A stretch of 64,000 nt of DNA from Siccibacter colletis (GTDB taxonomy: Bacteria > Pseudomonadota > Gammaproteobacteria > Enterobacterales > Enterobacteriaceae), in NCBI RefSeq assembly GCF_000696575.1, contig NZ_JMSQ01000007.1:64001-128000 (forward strand). Reading direction: 5' to 3'. A program made the position numbers and the translations under genes. The notes beneath the pieces are model-generated. The model had not been told where the DNA came from, made no database searches, and saw only the letters and a list, made by a program, of their open reading frames with translations. Shown here one piece after another: positions 9,867-21,653 of this stretch (positions within the stretch are counted from its first letter, which is position 1; the number at the start of each line of letters is the position of its first letter).

Positions 9867-9892
9867 AAATTCCCGGCCGGGGAAGGCCGGGA
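9865..9892 (-). terminator. Rho-independent terminator of the acs-yjcH-actP operon
   Basis: Reading leftward, an eight-base stem TCCCGGCC / GGCCGGGA with a six-base loop is followed by ATTTTTA. It separates the convergent actP and wzc genes. Confidence 0.85.
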
Positions 9893-9899
9893 GTGTCAC

Positions 9900-11857
<1,958 letters not shown>

Positions 11858-11888
11858 CACAGCATCTCCAGAGGTGAGACAGGTTTTT

Positions 11889-11951
11889 ATTATTCCCTCT
11901 CCGGCTGGGAGAGGGTTAGGGTGAGGATACGCTCCCCCGAAGTGGGGGAGG
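11889..11951. repeat. REP-like palindromic repeat between acs and yjcH
   Basis: Two adjacent hairpins, CCCTCTCCGGCTGGGAGAGGG followed by a purine-rich GTTAGGGTGAGGA tail and then CTCCCCCGAAGTGGGGGAG, form the kind of intergenic element spread through Enterobacter genomes. Inside an operon it probably stabilises upstream acs mRNA or trims downstream expression. Confidence 0.6.
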
Positions 11952-11960
11952 AAAACGGTG

Positions 11961-13919
11961 TTACGACGGCATGGCGATGCTCTGCTTCTCCTCAAGCAGT
12001 TTCTCTACCACGCCAGGATCGGCCAGCGTCGAGGTATCACCAAAGTTACTGGTATCCCCGGCGGCGATTTTGCGCAGGATGCGGCGCATGATCTTCCCGG
12101 AGCGGGTTTTCGGCAGGGAGTCGGTCCAGTGCAGCACGTCCGGCGTCGCCAGCGGGCCAATCTCTTTACGTACCCAGTTACGCACTTCGGCATACAGCTC
12201 CGGTGTCGGCTCCTCACCGTGATTGAGCGTCACGTAGGCGTAGATCGCCTGGCCTTTGATGTTATGTGGAATACCCACCACCGCCGCTTCGGCAATTTTC
12301 GGATGCGATACCAGGGCCGATTCAATCTCGGCGGTGCCGAGACGGTGACCGGAGACGTTCAGCACGTCATCCACGCGCCCGGTGATCCAGTAGTAGCCAT
12401 CTTCATCGCGGCGCGCGCCGTCGCCGCTGAAGTACATGTTTTTAAAGGTGGAGAAGTAGGTCTGCTCGAAGCGCTCGTGATCGCCAAACAGGGTGCGCGC
12501 CTGGCCCGGCCAGGAGTCGGTGATCACCAGATTGCCCTCGGTGGCTCCTTCCTGCGGATGACCTTCGTTATCCACCAGCGCCGGCTGCACACCAAAGAAC
12601 GGACGCGTCGCCGAGCCGGCTTTCAGCTCGGTAGCACCCGGCATCGGGGTGATCATGAAGCCGCCGGTTTCGGTCTGCCACCAGGTATCCATCACCGGGC
12701 AGCTCTCGTTCCCGATTTTCTTCCAGTACCACTCCCAGGCTTCCGGGTTAATCGGTTCGCCCACGGACCCAAGAATGCGCAGCGACGTGCGGTCGGTGCC
12801 TTCGATAGCCTTATCGCCTTCCGCCATCAGGGCGCGAATTGCCGTCGGGGCGGTATAGAGAATGTTGACCTTATGCTTGTCCACCACCTGAGCCATACGC
12901 GCCGGGGTTGGCCAGTTCGGTACGCCCTCGAACATCAGGGTGGTGGCCCCGCAGGCCAGCGGGCCGTACAGCAGATAGCTGTGGCCGGTGACCCAGCCCA
13001 CATCGGCGGTACACCAGTAGATGTCGCCCGGATGGTAGTCGAAGACGTATTTGAAGGTGGTAGCGGCATACACCAGATAACCGCCGGTGGTATGCAGCAC
13101 CCCTTTCGGTTTACCGGTGGAGCCAGAGGTATAGAGGATGAACAGCGGATCTTCGGCATTTACCTCAACCGGCTGGTGGTGGCTGTTGGCTTTCTCATTA
13201 AGCTCATGCCACCACAGATCGCGTCCTTCCTGCCAGGCGATATCGCCCCCGGTGCGTCTGAACACCACCACGTGTTCCACGGTGGTGACGTTCGGGTTTT
13301 TCAGCGCATCGTCCACGTTCTTTTTCAGCGGGATGCTGCGTCCGGCGCGCACGCCTTCATCGGCGGTGATCACCAGGCGCGAGCTGGAGTCGATGATGCG
13401 CCCGGCGACGGCTTCCGGCGAAAAGCCGCCGAAAATCACCGAGTGCACCGCGCCAATGCGGGCGCAGGCCAGCATTGCCACGGCGGCTTCCGGCACCATC
13501 GGCATATAGATGGCGACCACATCGCCCTTTTTGATGCCAAGGTCGGTCAGGGTGTTGGCGAAGCGGCAGACGTCCCGGTGCAGTTCACGGTAGGTGATGT
13601 TTTTGCTCTGGCTGGCGTCGTCGCCCTCCCAGATGATGGCAACGCGATCGCCGTGGTCATGCAGATGGCGATCGATGCAGTTTGCCGCCAGATTCAGCGT
13701 GCCGTCTTCATACCATTTAATCGAGACGTTACCGGGGGCGAAGGAGGTGTTTTTCACCTGACTGTAGGGCTTAATCCAGTCGAGGATCTTTCCTTCTTCC
13801 CCCCAGAATGCGTCAGGATCGTCAATTGAATGCTGGTATTTCGCCGCGTATTGCTCCGGAGAGATTAGGCAGTGTTCCGCAATATTTGCGGGAATAGGGT
13901 GTTTGCGGATTTGGCTCAT
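11961..13919 (-). CDS. acs: Acetyl-coenzyme A synthetase
   Basis: A 652-residue AMP-forming acetate-CoA ligase, the same length as E. coli Acs and closely matching along its whole length. Adenylation motif [11 protein letters not shown] is near residue 264; the C-terminal TRSGKIMRR motif holds the catalytic lysine (about 609) that is switched off by acetylation in this family. It scavenges low acetate by converting it to acetyl-AMP then acetyl-CoA. First gene of acs-yjcH-actP. The 400-bp upstream region contains a weak CRP-like site, TGCGC-N6-TCACG near 14003, which would suit the known CRP dependence but is not a strong match. Confidence 0.98.
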   Translation of the reverse strand: MSQIRKHPIPANIAEHCLISPEQYAAKYQHSIDDPDAFWGEEGKILDWIKPYSQVKNTSFAPGNVSIKWYEDGTLNLAANCIDRHLHDHGDRVAIIWEGDDASQSKNITYRELHRDVCRFANTLTDLGIKKGDVVAIYMPMVPEAAVAMLACARIGAVHSVIFGGFSPEAVAGRIIDSSSRLVITADEGVRAGRSIPLKKNVDDALKNPNVTTVEHVVVFRRTGGDIAWQEGRDLWWHELNEKANSHHQPVEVNAEDPLFILYTSGSTGKPKGVLHTTGGYLVYAATTFKYVFDYHPGDIYWCTADVGWVTGHSYLLYGPLACGATTLMFEGVPNWPTPARMAQVVDKHKVNILYTAPTAIRALMAEGDKAIEGTDRTSLRILGSVGEPINPEAWEWYWKKIGNESCPVMDTWWQTETGGFMITPMPGATELKAGSATRPFFGVQPALVDNEGHPQEGATEGNLVITDSWPGQARTLFGDHERFEQTYFSTFKNMYFSGDGARRDEDGYYWITGRVDDVLNVSGHRLGTAEIESALVSHPKIAEAAVVGIPHNIKGQAIYAYVTLNHGEEPTPELYAEVRNWVRKEIGPLATPDVLHWTDSLPKTRSGKIMRRILRKIAAGDTSNFGDTSTLADPGVVEKLLEEKQSIAMPS

Positions 13920-14347
13920 GGCTATTTTTCTCCTTGTAAGATGTTAATGATATGTCACGTAAACGTTAATTGCGGAAGGTGCCACGAGCTTTGTTTACTA
14001 TTTGCGCGACAGATCACGCTATGTCTGAATCGTATGAAAATTCAGCAACTGAATCTTTGAAGAGAAATAGTTATCAGCGGGAATTATTGAGGGAAACGCA
14101 AAATAAACACAAATCATAACAATTAGTTATGGCACGACATGGATATAAACTCGCGTTTTAAAATAAAAAATCAGTGAAATGCCCTGTTCTTAAAGGGTTG
14201 CGCAGCATGCCGTGCAAATGGTACTGATTACGCGCATTAAAAATCCCACATAACATAGCCTGGTTACTCCCCCATTCAGAAAGTGTCGTTCCTCTGCGGA
14301 CACGCAGGGCACGGGGGCGTGACGATTTGATTCAGGAAATTGCGTTT
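13920..14347. promoter_or_regulatory. Divergent acs / gltP control region
   Basis: About 430 bp, AT-rich in the centre, with no gene. It contains an inverted repeat CATAAC-N5-GTTATG at 14115-14131 and the weak CRP-like site described under acs. In E. coli the nrf operon lies between acs and gltP; here the two genes face away from one another directly and no nrf remnant is recognisable. Confidence 0.5.
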
Positions 14348-15661
14348 ATGAAGAATATGAAAGTCAGCCTGGCCTGGCAGATTTTGCTGGCCCTGGTGCT
14401 GGGTATCCTCCTGGGGAGCTTTCTGCATTACCAGACCGACAGCCGCGAATGGCTGGTAACAAATCTGCTGTCGCCTGCCGGCGATATTTTTATTCACCTG
14501 ATCAAAATGATCGTGGTGCCAATTGTTATTTCTACCCTGGTGGTGGGCATTGCCGGCGTTGGTGACGCTAAGCAGCTCGGGCGTATCGGCGCAAAAACCA
14601 TTATCTATTTCGAAGTGATCACGACGGTTGCCATTGTGCTGGGCATTACGCTGGCGAATGTGTTTCAGCCAGGCAGCGGGATTGATATGTCCCAGCTGGC
14701 GAGCGTGGATATTTCGAAATACCAGCACACCACGGAAGAAGTGCAGAGCCACGCCCACGGTTTGATGGGAACCATTCTCTCGCTGGTGCCGACCAACATT
14801 TTCGCCTCGATGGCGAAGGGCGACATGCTGCCGATTATCTTCTTCTCGGTGCTGTTCGGTCTCGGACTGTCGTCGCTGCCGTCCGCCCAGCGTGAACCGC
14901 TGGTCACGGTGTTCCGCTCCGTGTCCGAAACCATGTTCAAAGTGACCCACATGATCATGCGCTATGCGCCGGTCGGGGTGTTTGCGCTGATTTCCGTGAC
15001 CGTGGCTAACTTCGGTTTCGCCTCGCTGTGGCCGCTCGCCAAGCTGGTGATTCTGGTGTACGTGGCGATCCTGTTCTTTGCGCTGGTGGTGCTGGGTGCC
15101 GTGGCTCGCATGTGCAAACTGCGCGTGATGACGCTGATCCGCATCCTGAAAGACGAGCTGATCCTGGCCTACTCCACCGCCAGCTCCGAGAGCGTGCTGC
15201 CGCGTATTATTCAGAAGATGGAAGCCTACGGTGCGCCACCGGCCATCACCAGCTTCGTGGTGCCGACCGGCTACTCGTTTAACCTCGACGGCTCCACGCT
15301 CTACCAGAGCATCGCGGCGATCTTCATCGCCCAGCTCTACGGCATTGAACTGTCGCTGAGCCAGGAGATCATTCTGGTGCTGACGCTGATGGTCACCTCA
15401 AAGGGCATCGCCGGCGTGCCGGGCGTCTCCTTCGTGGTGCTGCTGGCGACGCTGGGCAGTGTCGGAATTCCGCTGGAAGGTCTGGCGTTTATCGCCGGTG
15501 TCGACCGCATCCTTGATATGGCACGTACCGCTTTGAACGTGGTAGGTAACGCGCTGGCGGTACTGGTGATCGCCAAGTGGGAGAACAAGTTCGACGCGGA
15601 AAAAGCCCAGGCTTACGAACGCGAGCTGTTCGGCAAGTTTGATAAAACCGCCGGAAACTAA
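14348..15661 (+). CDS. gltP: Glutamate/aspartate:proton symporter GltP
   Basis: A 437-residue DAACS-family transporter with the same length as E. coli GltP. The start MKNMKVSLAWQ is fixed by similarity; an upstream TTG in frame lacks support. Signature features are the STASSESVLPR re-entrant loop (serine-rich motif, about residue 275), the substrate- and ion-binding GYSFNLDGSTLYQ segment, and the second re-entrant loop TSKGIAGVPG. It imports glutamate and aspartate with protons. Monocistronic, with its own terminator. Confidence 0.97.
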   Translation: MKNMKVSLAWQILLALVLGILLGSFLHYQTDSREWLVTNLLSPAGDIFIHLIKMIVVPIVISTLVVGIAGVGDAKQLGRIGAKTIIYFEVITTVAIVLGITLANVFQPGSGIDMSQLASVDISKYQHTTEEVQSHAHGLMGTILSLVPTNIFASMAKGDMLPIIFFSVLFGLGLSSLPSAQREPLVTVFRSVSETMFKVTHMIMRYAPVGVFALISVTVANFGFASLWPLAKLVILVYVAILFFALVVLGAVARMCKLRVMTLIRILKDELILAYSTASSESVLPRIIQKMEAYGAPPAITSFVVPTGYSFNLDGSTLYQSIAAIFIAQLYGIELSLSQEIILVLTLMVTSKGIAGVPGVSFVVLLATLGSVGIPLEGLAFIAGVDRILDMARTALNVVGNALAVLVIAKWENKFDAEKAQAYERELFGKFDKTAGN

Positions 15662-15670
15662 CCCGCCTTA

Positions 15671-15706
15671 CGCACCGTCTGCCATTGCGCAGGCGGTGCG
15701 CCTTTT
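15671..15706 (+). terminator. Rho-independent terminator of gltP
   Basis: A twelve-base stem CGCACCGTCTGC / GCAGGCGGTGCG (one G-U pair) with loop CATTGC is followed by CCTTTT. Confidence 0.8.
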
Positions 15707-15719
15707 CAGACGCCTTCCT

Positions 15720-16160
15720 TTATAGCTGTAGCGGCCGGGTAAAACGGAAATGGGTCTGCTGATAGCCTTCACGTTCATAAAAACGGTGCGCCTCTTTACG
15801 CGCCACACCGGTAGACAACTCCGTCAGCTCAGCACCCGCTTCGCGCGCCTGCTCCTGCGCCCATGCCAGCAGCTGTTTACCTACGCCTTGCCCGCGGGCT
15901 GATGGCGTAACCACCAGCTCCTGAATCTCGCCGATCCAGTTCACGTGGTGCAGGTGAAACTGCATGTGCAGCCCAAGCAGCCCCGCCGGATGGTCATTCA
16001 GAAACGCCAGCAGATAGCGACGATTGTGATCCTGAAGATTGGCGGCATAGCCGATATTGAACGCCTGGCGATCGAGCTCCTGCTCTTTGAGGTCGCAGAT
16101 CAGGGCGTAAACCGTATCGGCATCGTCGAGAGTGGCGAGGCGTAAATCACAGTCGGGCAT
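15720..16160 (-). CDS. phnO: Aminoalkylphosphonate N-acetyltransferase PhnO
   Basis: A 146-residue GNAT acetyltransferase closely similar to E. coli PhnO, including the central segment [17 protein letters not shown] and the acetyl-CoA loop [11 protein letters not shown]. PhnO acetylates aminoalkylphosphonates such as 1-aminoethyl- and aminomethylphosphonate. In E. coli it is near the end of the 14-gene C-P lyase operon; here no phnC-N genes are present, so it stands alone, probably for detoxification rather than phosphorus release by a local pathway. Confidence 0.9.
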   Translation of the reverse strand: MPDCDLRLATLDDADTVYALICDLKEQELDRQAFNIGYAANLQDHNRRYLLAFLNDHPAGLLGLHMQFHLHHVNWIGEIQELVVTPSARGQGVGKQLLAWAQEQAREAGAELTELSTGVARKEAHRFYEREGYQQTHFRFTRPLQL

Positions 16161-16268
16161 GGTTCCTCCTTCGTCAAATAGTCGTAGCCTTACGCTAAAC
16201 CTGATTTCTGACTGTAGCAGAGCGGGGGAGGATGCGGATTGCCTGCTGTCCGAATCTCCCCCTAATCT

Positions 16269-17813
16269 CTAGCGGAACACGGCCACCGCATCCACCAGAC
16301 GCGTAGCCTGCTGCTTCACCGTGGCGGACGTTTTCGTTCCGGCAAGCACCAGCTCCGCATTCTGCTGGGTGATGTCGTCCAGTTCGTCTACCGCGCGGGT
16401 CAGCTCGCTCAGCCCCTGGGCCTGGTGTACCGTAGCGGCGCTGATCTGGCCGATCAGCTGGGTGACGTTTTTCACCTGCTGCACGATATCGCCCATGGTA
16501 CGGCCGGCTTCCTGGACGTGCACTGCGCCGGACTCCACTTTGCCTTCGCTGGCCTCAATCAGACGGCGAATATCGCTGGCGGCGGTGGCGCTGCGGCTGG
16601 CGAGGCTGCGTACCTCTCCGGCCACCACGGCGAAACCTTTACCCTGTTCCCCGGCGCGCGCCGCTTCCACCGCCGCATTGAGCGCCAGGATATTGGTCTG
16701 GAAGGCGATGCTGTCGATGAGTGAGGTAATGCTGCCGATCTCCCGCGTGCTGCTGGCAATCTGCGTCATCGTCGCGATCACCGTTTCCATCGCCGCGCCA
16801 CCGTTGATGGCCGCCGAGCTGGCCGCTTTGGACAGCTTATCCGCTTCGCTGGCGGTGTTGGTGTTGTCCTGCACGCTGCCTGCGAGATGGGTCATGGTTT
16901 CCAGCGTCTGCTGCACGTTGGCCGCGGTCTGGCGGGTACGCTCGTTAAGATCGTCATTCCCCTGCGCCAGCGCCTCGCTGCCGTTGCGCACGTTCACCAC
17001 CTGGCTGCTGACGTCGTTTACCAGCCAGCGGAACATCAGCCCGGACTGACTGATGGCGCGCAGCGTAATGCCAATCTCATCAGCTCGCTGGAGATGCTCC
17101 ACGCTGTGGCTGGCGCCGGTGGCTACGTTCAGCGCCTGTTTGCACAGGCGTTCCACCGGGCGGGAGACCTGCCACTCCAGCCACAGGTCGGCCAGCAGGC
17201 TCAGCAGGGCGGTAACGCCGAATAATGTCGCGGCCTGGGCCAGCGGCAGCGCCATCCACCACAACAGCAGCGCCATCAGCGGCTGGATCAGCAGCAGCGG
17301 CGTGCGCACCCGCCAGCGTAGCGGCATGGTTTTCAGCAGGCTGAAGACGCGCCCGAACCCCTTGCGCACCAGCAGGCCACGGTGAAAGACGTACCCCTTC
17401 AGGGTGTTGTTGTTCATGGCGTCGTAGAGGCGCTGAGCCTCGGCGGTTTCCCGGGCGCTGGCTTTAGTGCGAATCGACATGTAACCGATGGTCTGGTTAT
17501 TGCGCACAATAGGCACGGCATTGGCGCGAACCCAGTAATAGTCGCCGTTTTTGCGTCGGTTCTTTACCAGGCCGGTCCAGGGTTCACCCTGTTTCAAAGT
17601 GGCCCACATATCGGCAAACACCTGACGCGGCATATCCGGGTGGCGCACCAGATTGTGCGGATGGTTGATGAGTTCATCGTTGGTAAAACCGCTCGCGGCA
17701 ATGAAGCTGTCATTGGTGTAGGTAATATAACTTTGGGTATCCGTGGTGGACATCAATGTCGCATTATCTTCAAGAATATATTCTGTATCGGTTACATAAG
17801 AAGCGCTGCGCAT
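16269..17813 (-). CDS. Aer-like PAS-domain methyl-accepting chemotaxis protein
   Basis: A 514-residue paralogue of the redox/aerotaxis receptor Aer. The N-terminal PAS domain (about 20-125) has VRHPDMPRQVFADMW and the FAD-pocket-like NRRKNGDYYWVRANA; then come a hydrophobic membrane anchor without a real periplasmic domain (about 170-215), a HAMP-like linker, and a signalling domain with the chemoreceptor hairpin tip DSIAFQTNILALNAAVEAARAGEQGKGFAVVA in the 370s. The C terminus lacks the CheR-binding pentapeptide, as in Aer. It probably senses energy or redox state. A FliA-type promoter upstream ties it to flagellar gene expression. Confidence 0.9.
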   Translation of the reverse strand: MRSASYVTDTEYILEDNATLMSTTDTQSYITYTNDSFIAASGFTNDELINHPHNLVRHPDMPRQVFADMWATLKQGEPWTGLVKNRRKNGDYYWVRANAVPIVRNNQTIGYMSIRTKASARETAEAQRLYDAMNNNTLKGYVFHRGLLVRKGFGRVFSLLKTMPLRWRVRTPLLLIQPLMALLLWWMALPLAQAATLFGVTALLSLLADLWLEWQVSRPVERLCKQALNVATGASHSVEHLQRADEIGITLRAISQSGLMFRWLVNDVSSQVVNVRNGSEALAQGNDDLNERTRQTAANVQQTLETMTHLAGSVQDNTNTASEADKLSKAASSAAINGGAAMETVIATMTQIASSTREIGSITSLIDSIAFQTNILALNAAVEAARAGEQGKGFAVVAGEVRSLASRSATAASDIRRLIEASEGKVESGAVHVQEAGRTMGDIVQQVKNVTQLIGQISAATVHQAQGLSELTRAVDELDDITQQNAELVLAGTKTSATVKQQATRLVDAVAVFR

Positions 17814-17861
17814 TTTTTACCTGCCTGAAAAATAGGAATTGCCGAAGAAGGCCCGATATAA

Positions 17862-17888
17862 GTTTCGGCTGAAAGTAAATTTGCTTTA
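17862..17888 (-). promoter_or_regulatory. Sigma-28 (FliA) promoter of the Aer-like gene
   Basis: On the minus strand TAAAGCAA, eleven bases, then GCCGAAAC. This agrees with the FliA consensus TAAAGTTT-N11-GCCGATAA at the key TAAAG and GCCGA positions with exact spacing. It ends 48 bp before the start codon, a usual distance for class 3 flagellar/chemotaxis promoters. Confidence 0.8.
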
Positions 17889-18328
17889 ACGCTAAATAGT
17901 GATGCCGATCGTTTTTTGGAAAGATGAGCGAGATATGCGCAATAAATTGGCAGTGGCTAATTTAAGTAGTGCTTAATATGAGTTTAGGTGTGCTTTATAT
18001 CGTTGATTTTAAAGATGATTTACTGAAGGGCGTTGCGAGGCTAATAGTTAACCACAGATAAAATAAAAAACCCAGCCTTTTCATTTAATAATTTAACACT
18101 CTATATTCGAAATTAAATCTGCGCACGCCTTCTGTTAATTCACAGTTTATTTATCGCCAGTGAGAAATATAAATATAAGCTCACTGCGCTGACGTCACGT
18201 TTGCCCGGCCCGCAGGCGGAAAGGGTGCAGGATGAAGCGCACCGCAGCAGCCAATGGAATGCGCAGCGTGAACGGCAGGCAACACGCCGCAGGCGCAGGC
18301 GTAAATAATGCGGCATGCGCTGAACGGT
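17889..18328. other. Intergenic region, no gene seen
   Basis: Roughly 440 bp between the Aer-like promoter and the yjdM terminator, AT-rich on the left and GC-rich on the right. A reading frame of 78 codons on the minus strand has no ribosome site or recognisable product and overlaps the terminator, so I do not call it. Confidence 0.5.
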
Positions 18329-18332
18329 AAAA

Positions 18333-18367
18333 TAAAAAATGCCCCCTGCGCAGTACGCAGTGGGGCA
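18333..18367 (-). terminator. Rho-independent terminator of yjdM
   Basis: Reading leftward, a stem of about eleven pairs (TGCCCCACTGCG / CGCAGGGGGCA, loop TACTG, one imperfect position) is followed by TTTTTTATTTT. It lies 25 bp beyond the yjdM stop. Confidence 0.88.
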
Positions 18368-18391
18368 CGGATACAAGGGTGCTGGCCTGAC

Positions 18392-18727
18392 TCAGTTCTT
18401 TTTCACGAACTCGGATTTGAGTTTCATCGGGCCAAAACCATCAATTTTGCAGTCAATGTTATGATCGCCCTCTACAAGGCGGATATTCTTCACTTTTGTG
18501 CCGATTTTCAGCATGGAAGAGCTACCTTTGACTTTTAAATCTTTTACTACGGTAACGCTGTCGCCATCGGCCAGCAGATTACCGTTTGCATCCCTGACGA
18601 CAAGCGCATCGCTGCCGGTTTCTGCCGGTGCATCCTGCCATTCGTGGGCGCACTCAGGGCAGATATACATGCCGTTATCCTCGTAGGTGTACTCACCGTT
18701 ACAGTTCGGGCAGTGGGGCAGTTCCAT
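18392..18727 (-). CDS. yjdM: Zinc-ribbon protein YjdM (formerly PhnA)
   Basis: A 111-residue protein nearly identical to E. coli YjdM. It has an N-terminal zinc ribbon ([21 protein letters not shown], cysteines near 6, 9, 24 and 27) and a C-terminal SH3-like domain with [18 protein letters not shown]. Despite the old name it is not the phosphonoacetate hydrolase and its role is unknown. It is monocistronic, with a strong terminator. Confidence 0.95.
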   Translation of the reverse strand: MELPHCPNCNGEYTYEDNGMYICPECAHEWQDAPAETGSDALVVRDANGNLLADGDSVTVVKDLKVKGSSSMLKIGTKVKNIRLVEGDHNIDCKIDGFGPMKLKSEFVKKN

Positions 18728-19301
18728 GTTAAAAACCTCGCTAAATGAATACGCTACGCAAAACAGTCATCTCACCCGTTGAAATGCACATGCGCCGCAA
18801 AAGAACGCTATTGTACAGCAAATCCATGCAAAAAAAGGGACTATTTTGCCGCGGGCCGGTCACGCGGGGCGATCCTGAGAAGATGATGATTCCTGAGATT
18901 AAATGCAGGAGTGCGAGGCATATATCGGCTTTTATTCCGGATAAATGCTACTGTTAACCTTATTACCCTTTAATGACTCTTTTTTTCTTTTCTTCTGCCA
19001 GGCGCTCATGTAATTTGCCTGCGGATAAATGCTTATCGATCTCCGGCGCAATTTAGTATAATTGCGTGCGTTTTTCTTTTTCCTGAATCATGACAATGAT
19101 GAGGCCTTGCGTATCAGGGATTATTTCCCCTGATAATTCTGTGCCACACTTCTGCTCCGACACGTTATGCGCAATAACACGCAAGCGGGCAGTTATCAGT
19201 TATATGTTTTCCTCACGTAATTATAAAAGCTGTTATCTCATTATTAAAACTATAAGACTCTAATAAAAGCCAGATAATTTGTGTTAAGGAAAGATTTTTT
19301 C
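18728..19301. promoter_or_regulatory. Divergent yjdM / crfC upstream region
   Basis: About 570 bp separating two divergent genes, AT-rich, especially in the last 250 bp before crfC. No convincing gene is present; a 70-codon frame reading rightward from 18745 has no supporting features. AAGGA ahead of the crfC ATG is the crfC ribosome site. Confidence 0.5.
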
Positions 19302-21653
19302 ATGCACACACAGACAGTTTTTGAACTTAATCAGGAGGCCGAGCGTCTCCTGCAGCTGGCATTACAACATCTTCAGGCGCTGCAAAACGTGCCGTTCGCC
19401 GCTCTGCATCAGGACTCCTCCGGGGCTTCCGTGCTGCCGCTGCATTTCAGTCAGCAAGGCATAGAGGATCAGCAGGAGACGCTGCAAAACGAGCTGCGAA
19501 AAATTACCCGTCAGGAGATGGTGCTGGCTATCGTCGGCACCATGAAAGCCGGGAAATCAACCACGATCAATGCCATTGTTGGTAAAGAGGTGCTGCCCAA
19601 TCGCAACCGGCCGATGACCGCGCTGCCGACGTTGATCCGCCACACACCCGGCCAGAAACAGCCGGTGCTGCATTTTCCCCACGTCGCGCCTATCGAAGCG
19701 CTGATGGGTGAACTGCAGCAGCAGCTGCAACACTTTTCCCGCGATCTGCTGGCCCAGCACGTCGAGCTCGATCGGGATATGGCCGCGCTGCTCGAGCGCA
19801 TTGAGCAGGGCACCCATTTCGAAAAACACTATCTCGGCTCGCAGCCGATCTTTCACTGTCTGAAAAGCCTTAATGACCTGGTGCGGCTGTCGAAAGTGCT
19901 CGGCGTGGCGTTCCCCTTCAGCGCTTACGCTGCCATTGAGCATGTTCCTTTTATCGAAGTGGAATTTATTCATCTGGCCGGGCTGGCACAAGGGCACGGG
20001 CAGCTGACGCTGCTGGATACGCCGGGGCCGAACGAGGCGGGGCAGCCGCATCTGCAGCAGATGCTGAGCGAGCAGCTGGCGCGGGCCTCGGCGGTGCTGG
20101 CGGTGATGGATTACACCCAGCTCAAGTCGGTCTCGGATGAAGAGGTGCGTCGCGCTATTTCCGCCGTTGGCAATGGGGTGCCGCTGTATGCGCTGGTGAA
20201 TAAGTTCGATCAAAAGGATCGCAACAGCGATGATGAAGATCAGGTCCGGGCGCTGATCTCCGGCACCCTGATGAAAGGCGATATCCAGCCGGAGCACATT
20301 TTCCCGGTCTCCTCGATGTGGGGCTATCTGGCGAACCGGGCGCGGGACGAATTAGCGCAGCGCGGCCGCTTGCCCGATCCCGCCGAGCAGCGCTGGGTAC
20401 AGGACTTTGCCGAGGCGGCGCTGGGACGGCGCTGGCGTAATGCGGATCTGGCCGACAGCGCTGCGCTGCGTCAGGCCGCCGATCTGCTGTGGGAGGATTC
20501 GCTGTTCGAGCAGCCTGTGACGACCATTCTGCATGCCGCTCACGCCAGCGCCTCGCTCTACGCGCTGCGTTCAGCCTCCCATAAGCTACTGAACTATGCA
20601 CAGCGCACCCGCGACTATCTGGCGTTTCGCTGCCAGGGGCTTAACGTGGCCAGCGAGGCGCTGGCGCACAATATCGCCGGGCTGGAGCGCGATCGTCAGA
20701 TGCTGGCTCACAGCCAGCAAGGTATCGAAGAGGCCGTTCATCAGGAGGTGGTACGCACTCTGGAAACCGTAGCCGCCTGCGTCAATAATCAGCAGCTGCA
20801 CCTGAGTCGCGACGTGGAGTTTTACTTCAGCGAAGGCTTGCTGCCGCAGACCGGGCGGCCCGACCCGCTGGAGATGCCGCAGGCCCGGCGTCGGGATTTT
20901 ATCCCCTACAGCAGCCGCCTGACGATGGAGAATGAGGATGACGCCCGCCTGATGATGCAGGCCATCCGTTCTGCCTGCGAATTCATTCTGCACCGCGGTC
21001 AGGAGCGCCTGAGCCGTGAACTGGCAGGATTGCTGCCAGCGCTGGAAGGCAACCTGTCGCGCATTCTGCACGACGCGCTGGCACCGGTTCAGCAGCGGGT
21101 CTCCGACGGGTTACAGGATGCCGGTTTCCGCACGCGTATCGTGCTGCCGGCGTTTCAGGCGGCGGCGTTGCATCTGGACGTGCAGCAGCTGTTTCACAAT
21201 GCCGTTGCCCCGCAGGATATCCCCGTTGCCACACCGCGCCGGGCGGGCGGAATGCGCGGCACCATGGCGCGCTGGCTCAACAGCAGCGACTGGGGCTGGG
21301 AGGATGCGGTTGCCACACGCACCCACTACTTTATCGATCTCGATAACCTCAAGCAGAGCCTGCTGGCGCATATCAATCAGTTTGGCGACCGCCTCAACTA
21401 TGCCGTCACCACGCAAATCAACGGTTCGGTTGGCGCTGGCCTGACGACCTTTTTCGCGGATTTTACCCGCGTGCTGGGCGATATCGACGCCACGCTGCGC
21501 CAGAGTCTCGCGGCGCGGCAGCAGAGCGAAGCACAGCTTCAGACGCTTGAGCGCCAGCTTCAGCGCTGCACTGCATCCATTGCCTGGCTGCAGGAGGATG
21601 CGCGGCTGTTGCGCGACGATATTCAGACGCTGTTTGCGGAGCCGCTGCCATGA
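19302..21653 (+). CDS. crfC: Dynamin-like clamp-binding GTPase CrfC
   Basis: A 783-residue homologue of E. coli CrfC (YjdA, 742 residues), a dynamin-family GTPase that binds the DNA polymerase sliding clamp and keeps sister nascent strands together. The N-terminal QTVFEL resembles the clamp-binding motif (E. coli QTLYEL). The GTPase domain shows G1 GTMKAGKST (79-87), G3 DTPGPNEAG and G4 NKFDQKD. The middle and C-terminal stalk (residues 450-783) is much less conserved than the GTPase domain and about 40 residues longer. The start MHTQTVFEL follows AAGGA and matches E. coli. It overlaps yjcZ by 4 bp. Confidence 0.94.
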   Translation: MHTQTVFELNQEAERLLQLALQHLQALQNVPFAALHQDSSGASVLPLHFSQQGIEDQQETLQNELRKITRQEMVLAIVGTMKAGKSTTINAIVGKEVLPNRNRPMTALPTLIRHTPGQKQPVLHFPHVAPIEALMGELQQQLQHFSRDLLAQHVELDRDMAALLERIEQGTHFEKHYLGSQPIFHCLKSLNDLVRLSKVLGVAFPFSAYAAIEHVPFIEVEFIHLAGLAQGHGQLTLLDTPGPNEAGQPHLQQMLSEQLARASAVLAVMDYTQLKSVSDEEVRRAISAVGNGVPLYALVNKFDQKDRNSDDEDQVRALISGTLMKGDIQPEHIFPVSSMWGYLANRARDELAQRGRLPDPAEQRWVQDFAEAALGRRWRNADLADSAALRQAADLLWEDSLFEQPVTTILHAAHASASLYALRSASHKLLNYAQRTRDYLAFRCQGLNVASEALAHNIAGLERDRQMLAHSQQGIEEAVHQEVVRTLETVAACVNNQQLHLSRDVEFYFSEGLLPQTGRPDPLEMPQARRRDFIPYSSRLTMENEDDARLMMQAIRSACEFILHRGQERLSRELAGLLPALEGNLSRILHDALAPVQQRVSDGLQDAGFRTRIVLPAFQAAALHLDVQQLFHNAVAPQDIPVATPRRAGGMRGTMARWLNSSDWGWEDAVATRTHYFIDLDNLKQSLLAHINQFGDRLNYAVTTQINGSVGAGLTTFFADFTRVLGDIDATLRQSLAARQQSEAQLQTLERQLQRCTASIAWLQEDARLLRDDIQTLFAEPLP

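Noticed and set aside
11958..13829. A 623-codon frame on the plus strand opposite acs
   Set aside because: It is a mirror frame of a highly conserved GC-rich gene, has no ribosome site, and its translation is histidine/glycine-rich nonsense.
18140..18376. A 78-codon leftward frame between the Aer-like gene and yjdM
   Set aside because: Overlaps the yjdM terminator, has no ribosome site and no plausible protein features.
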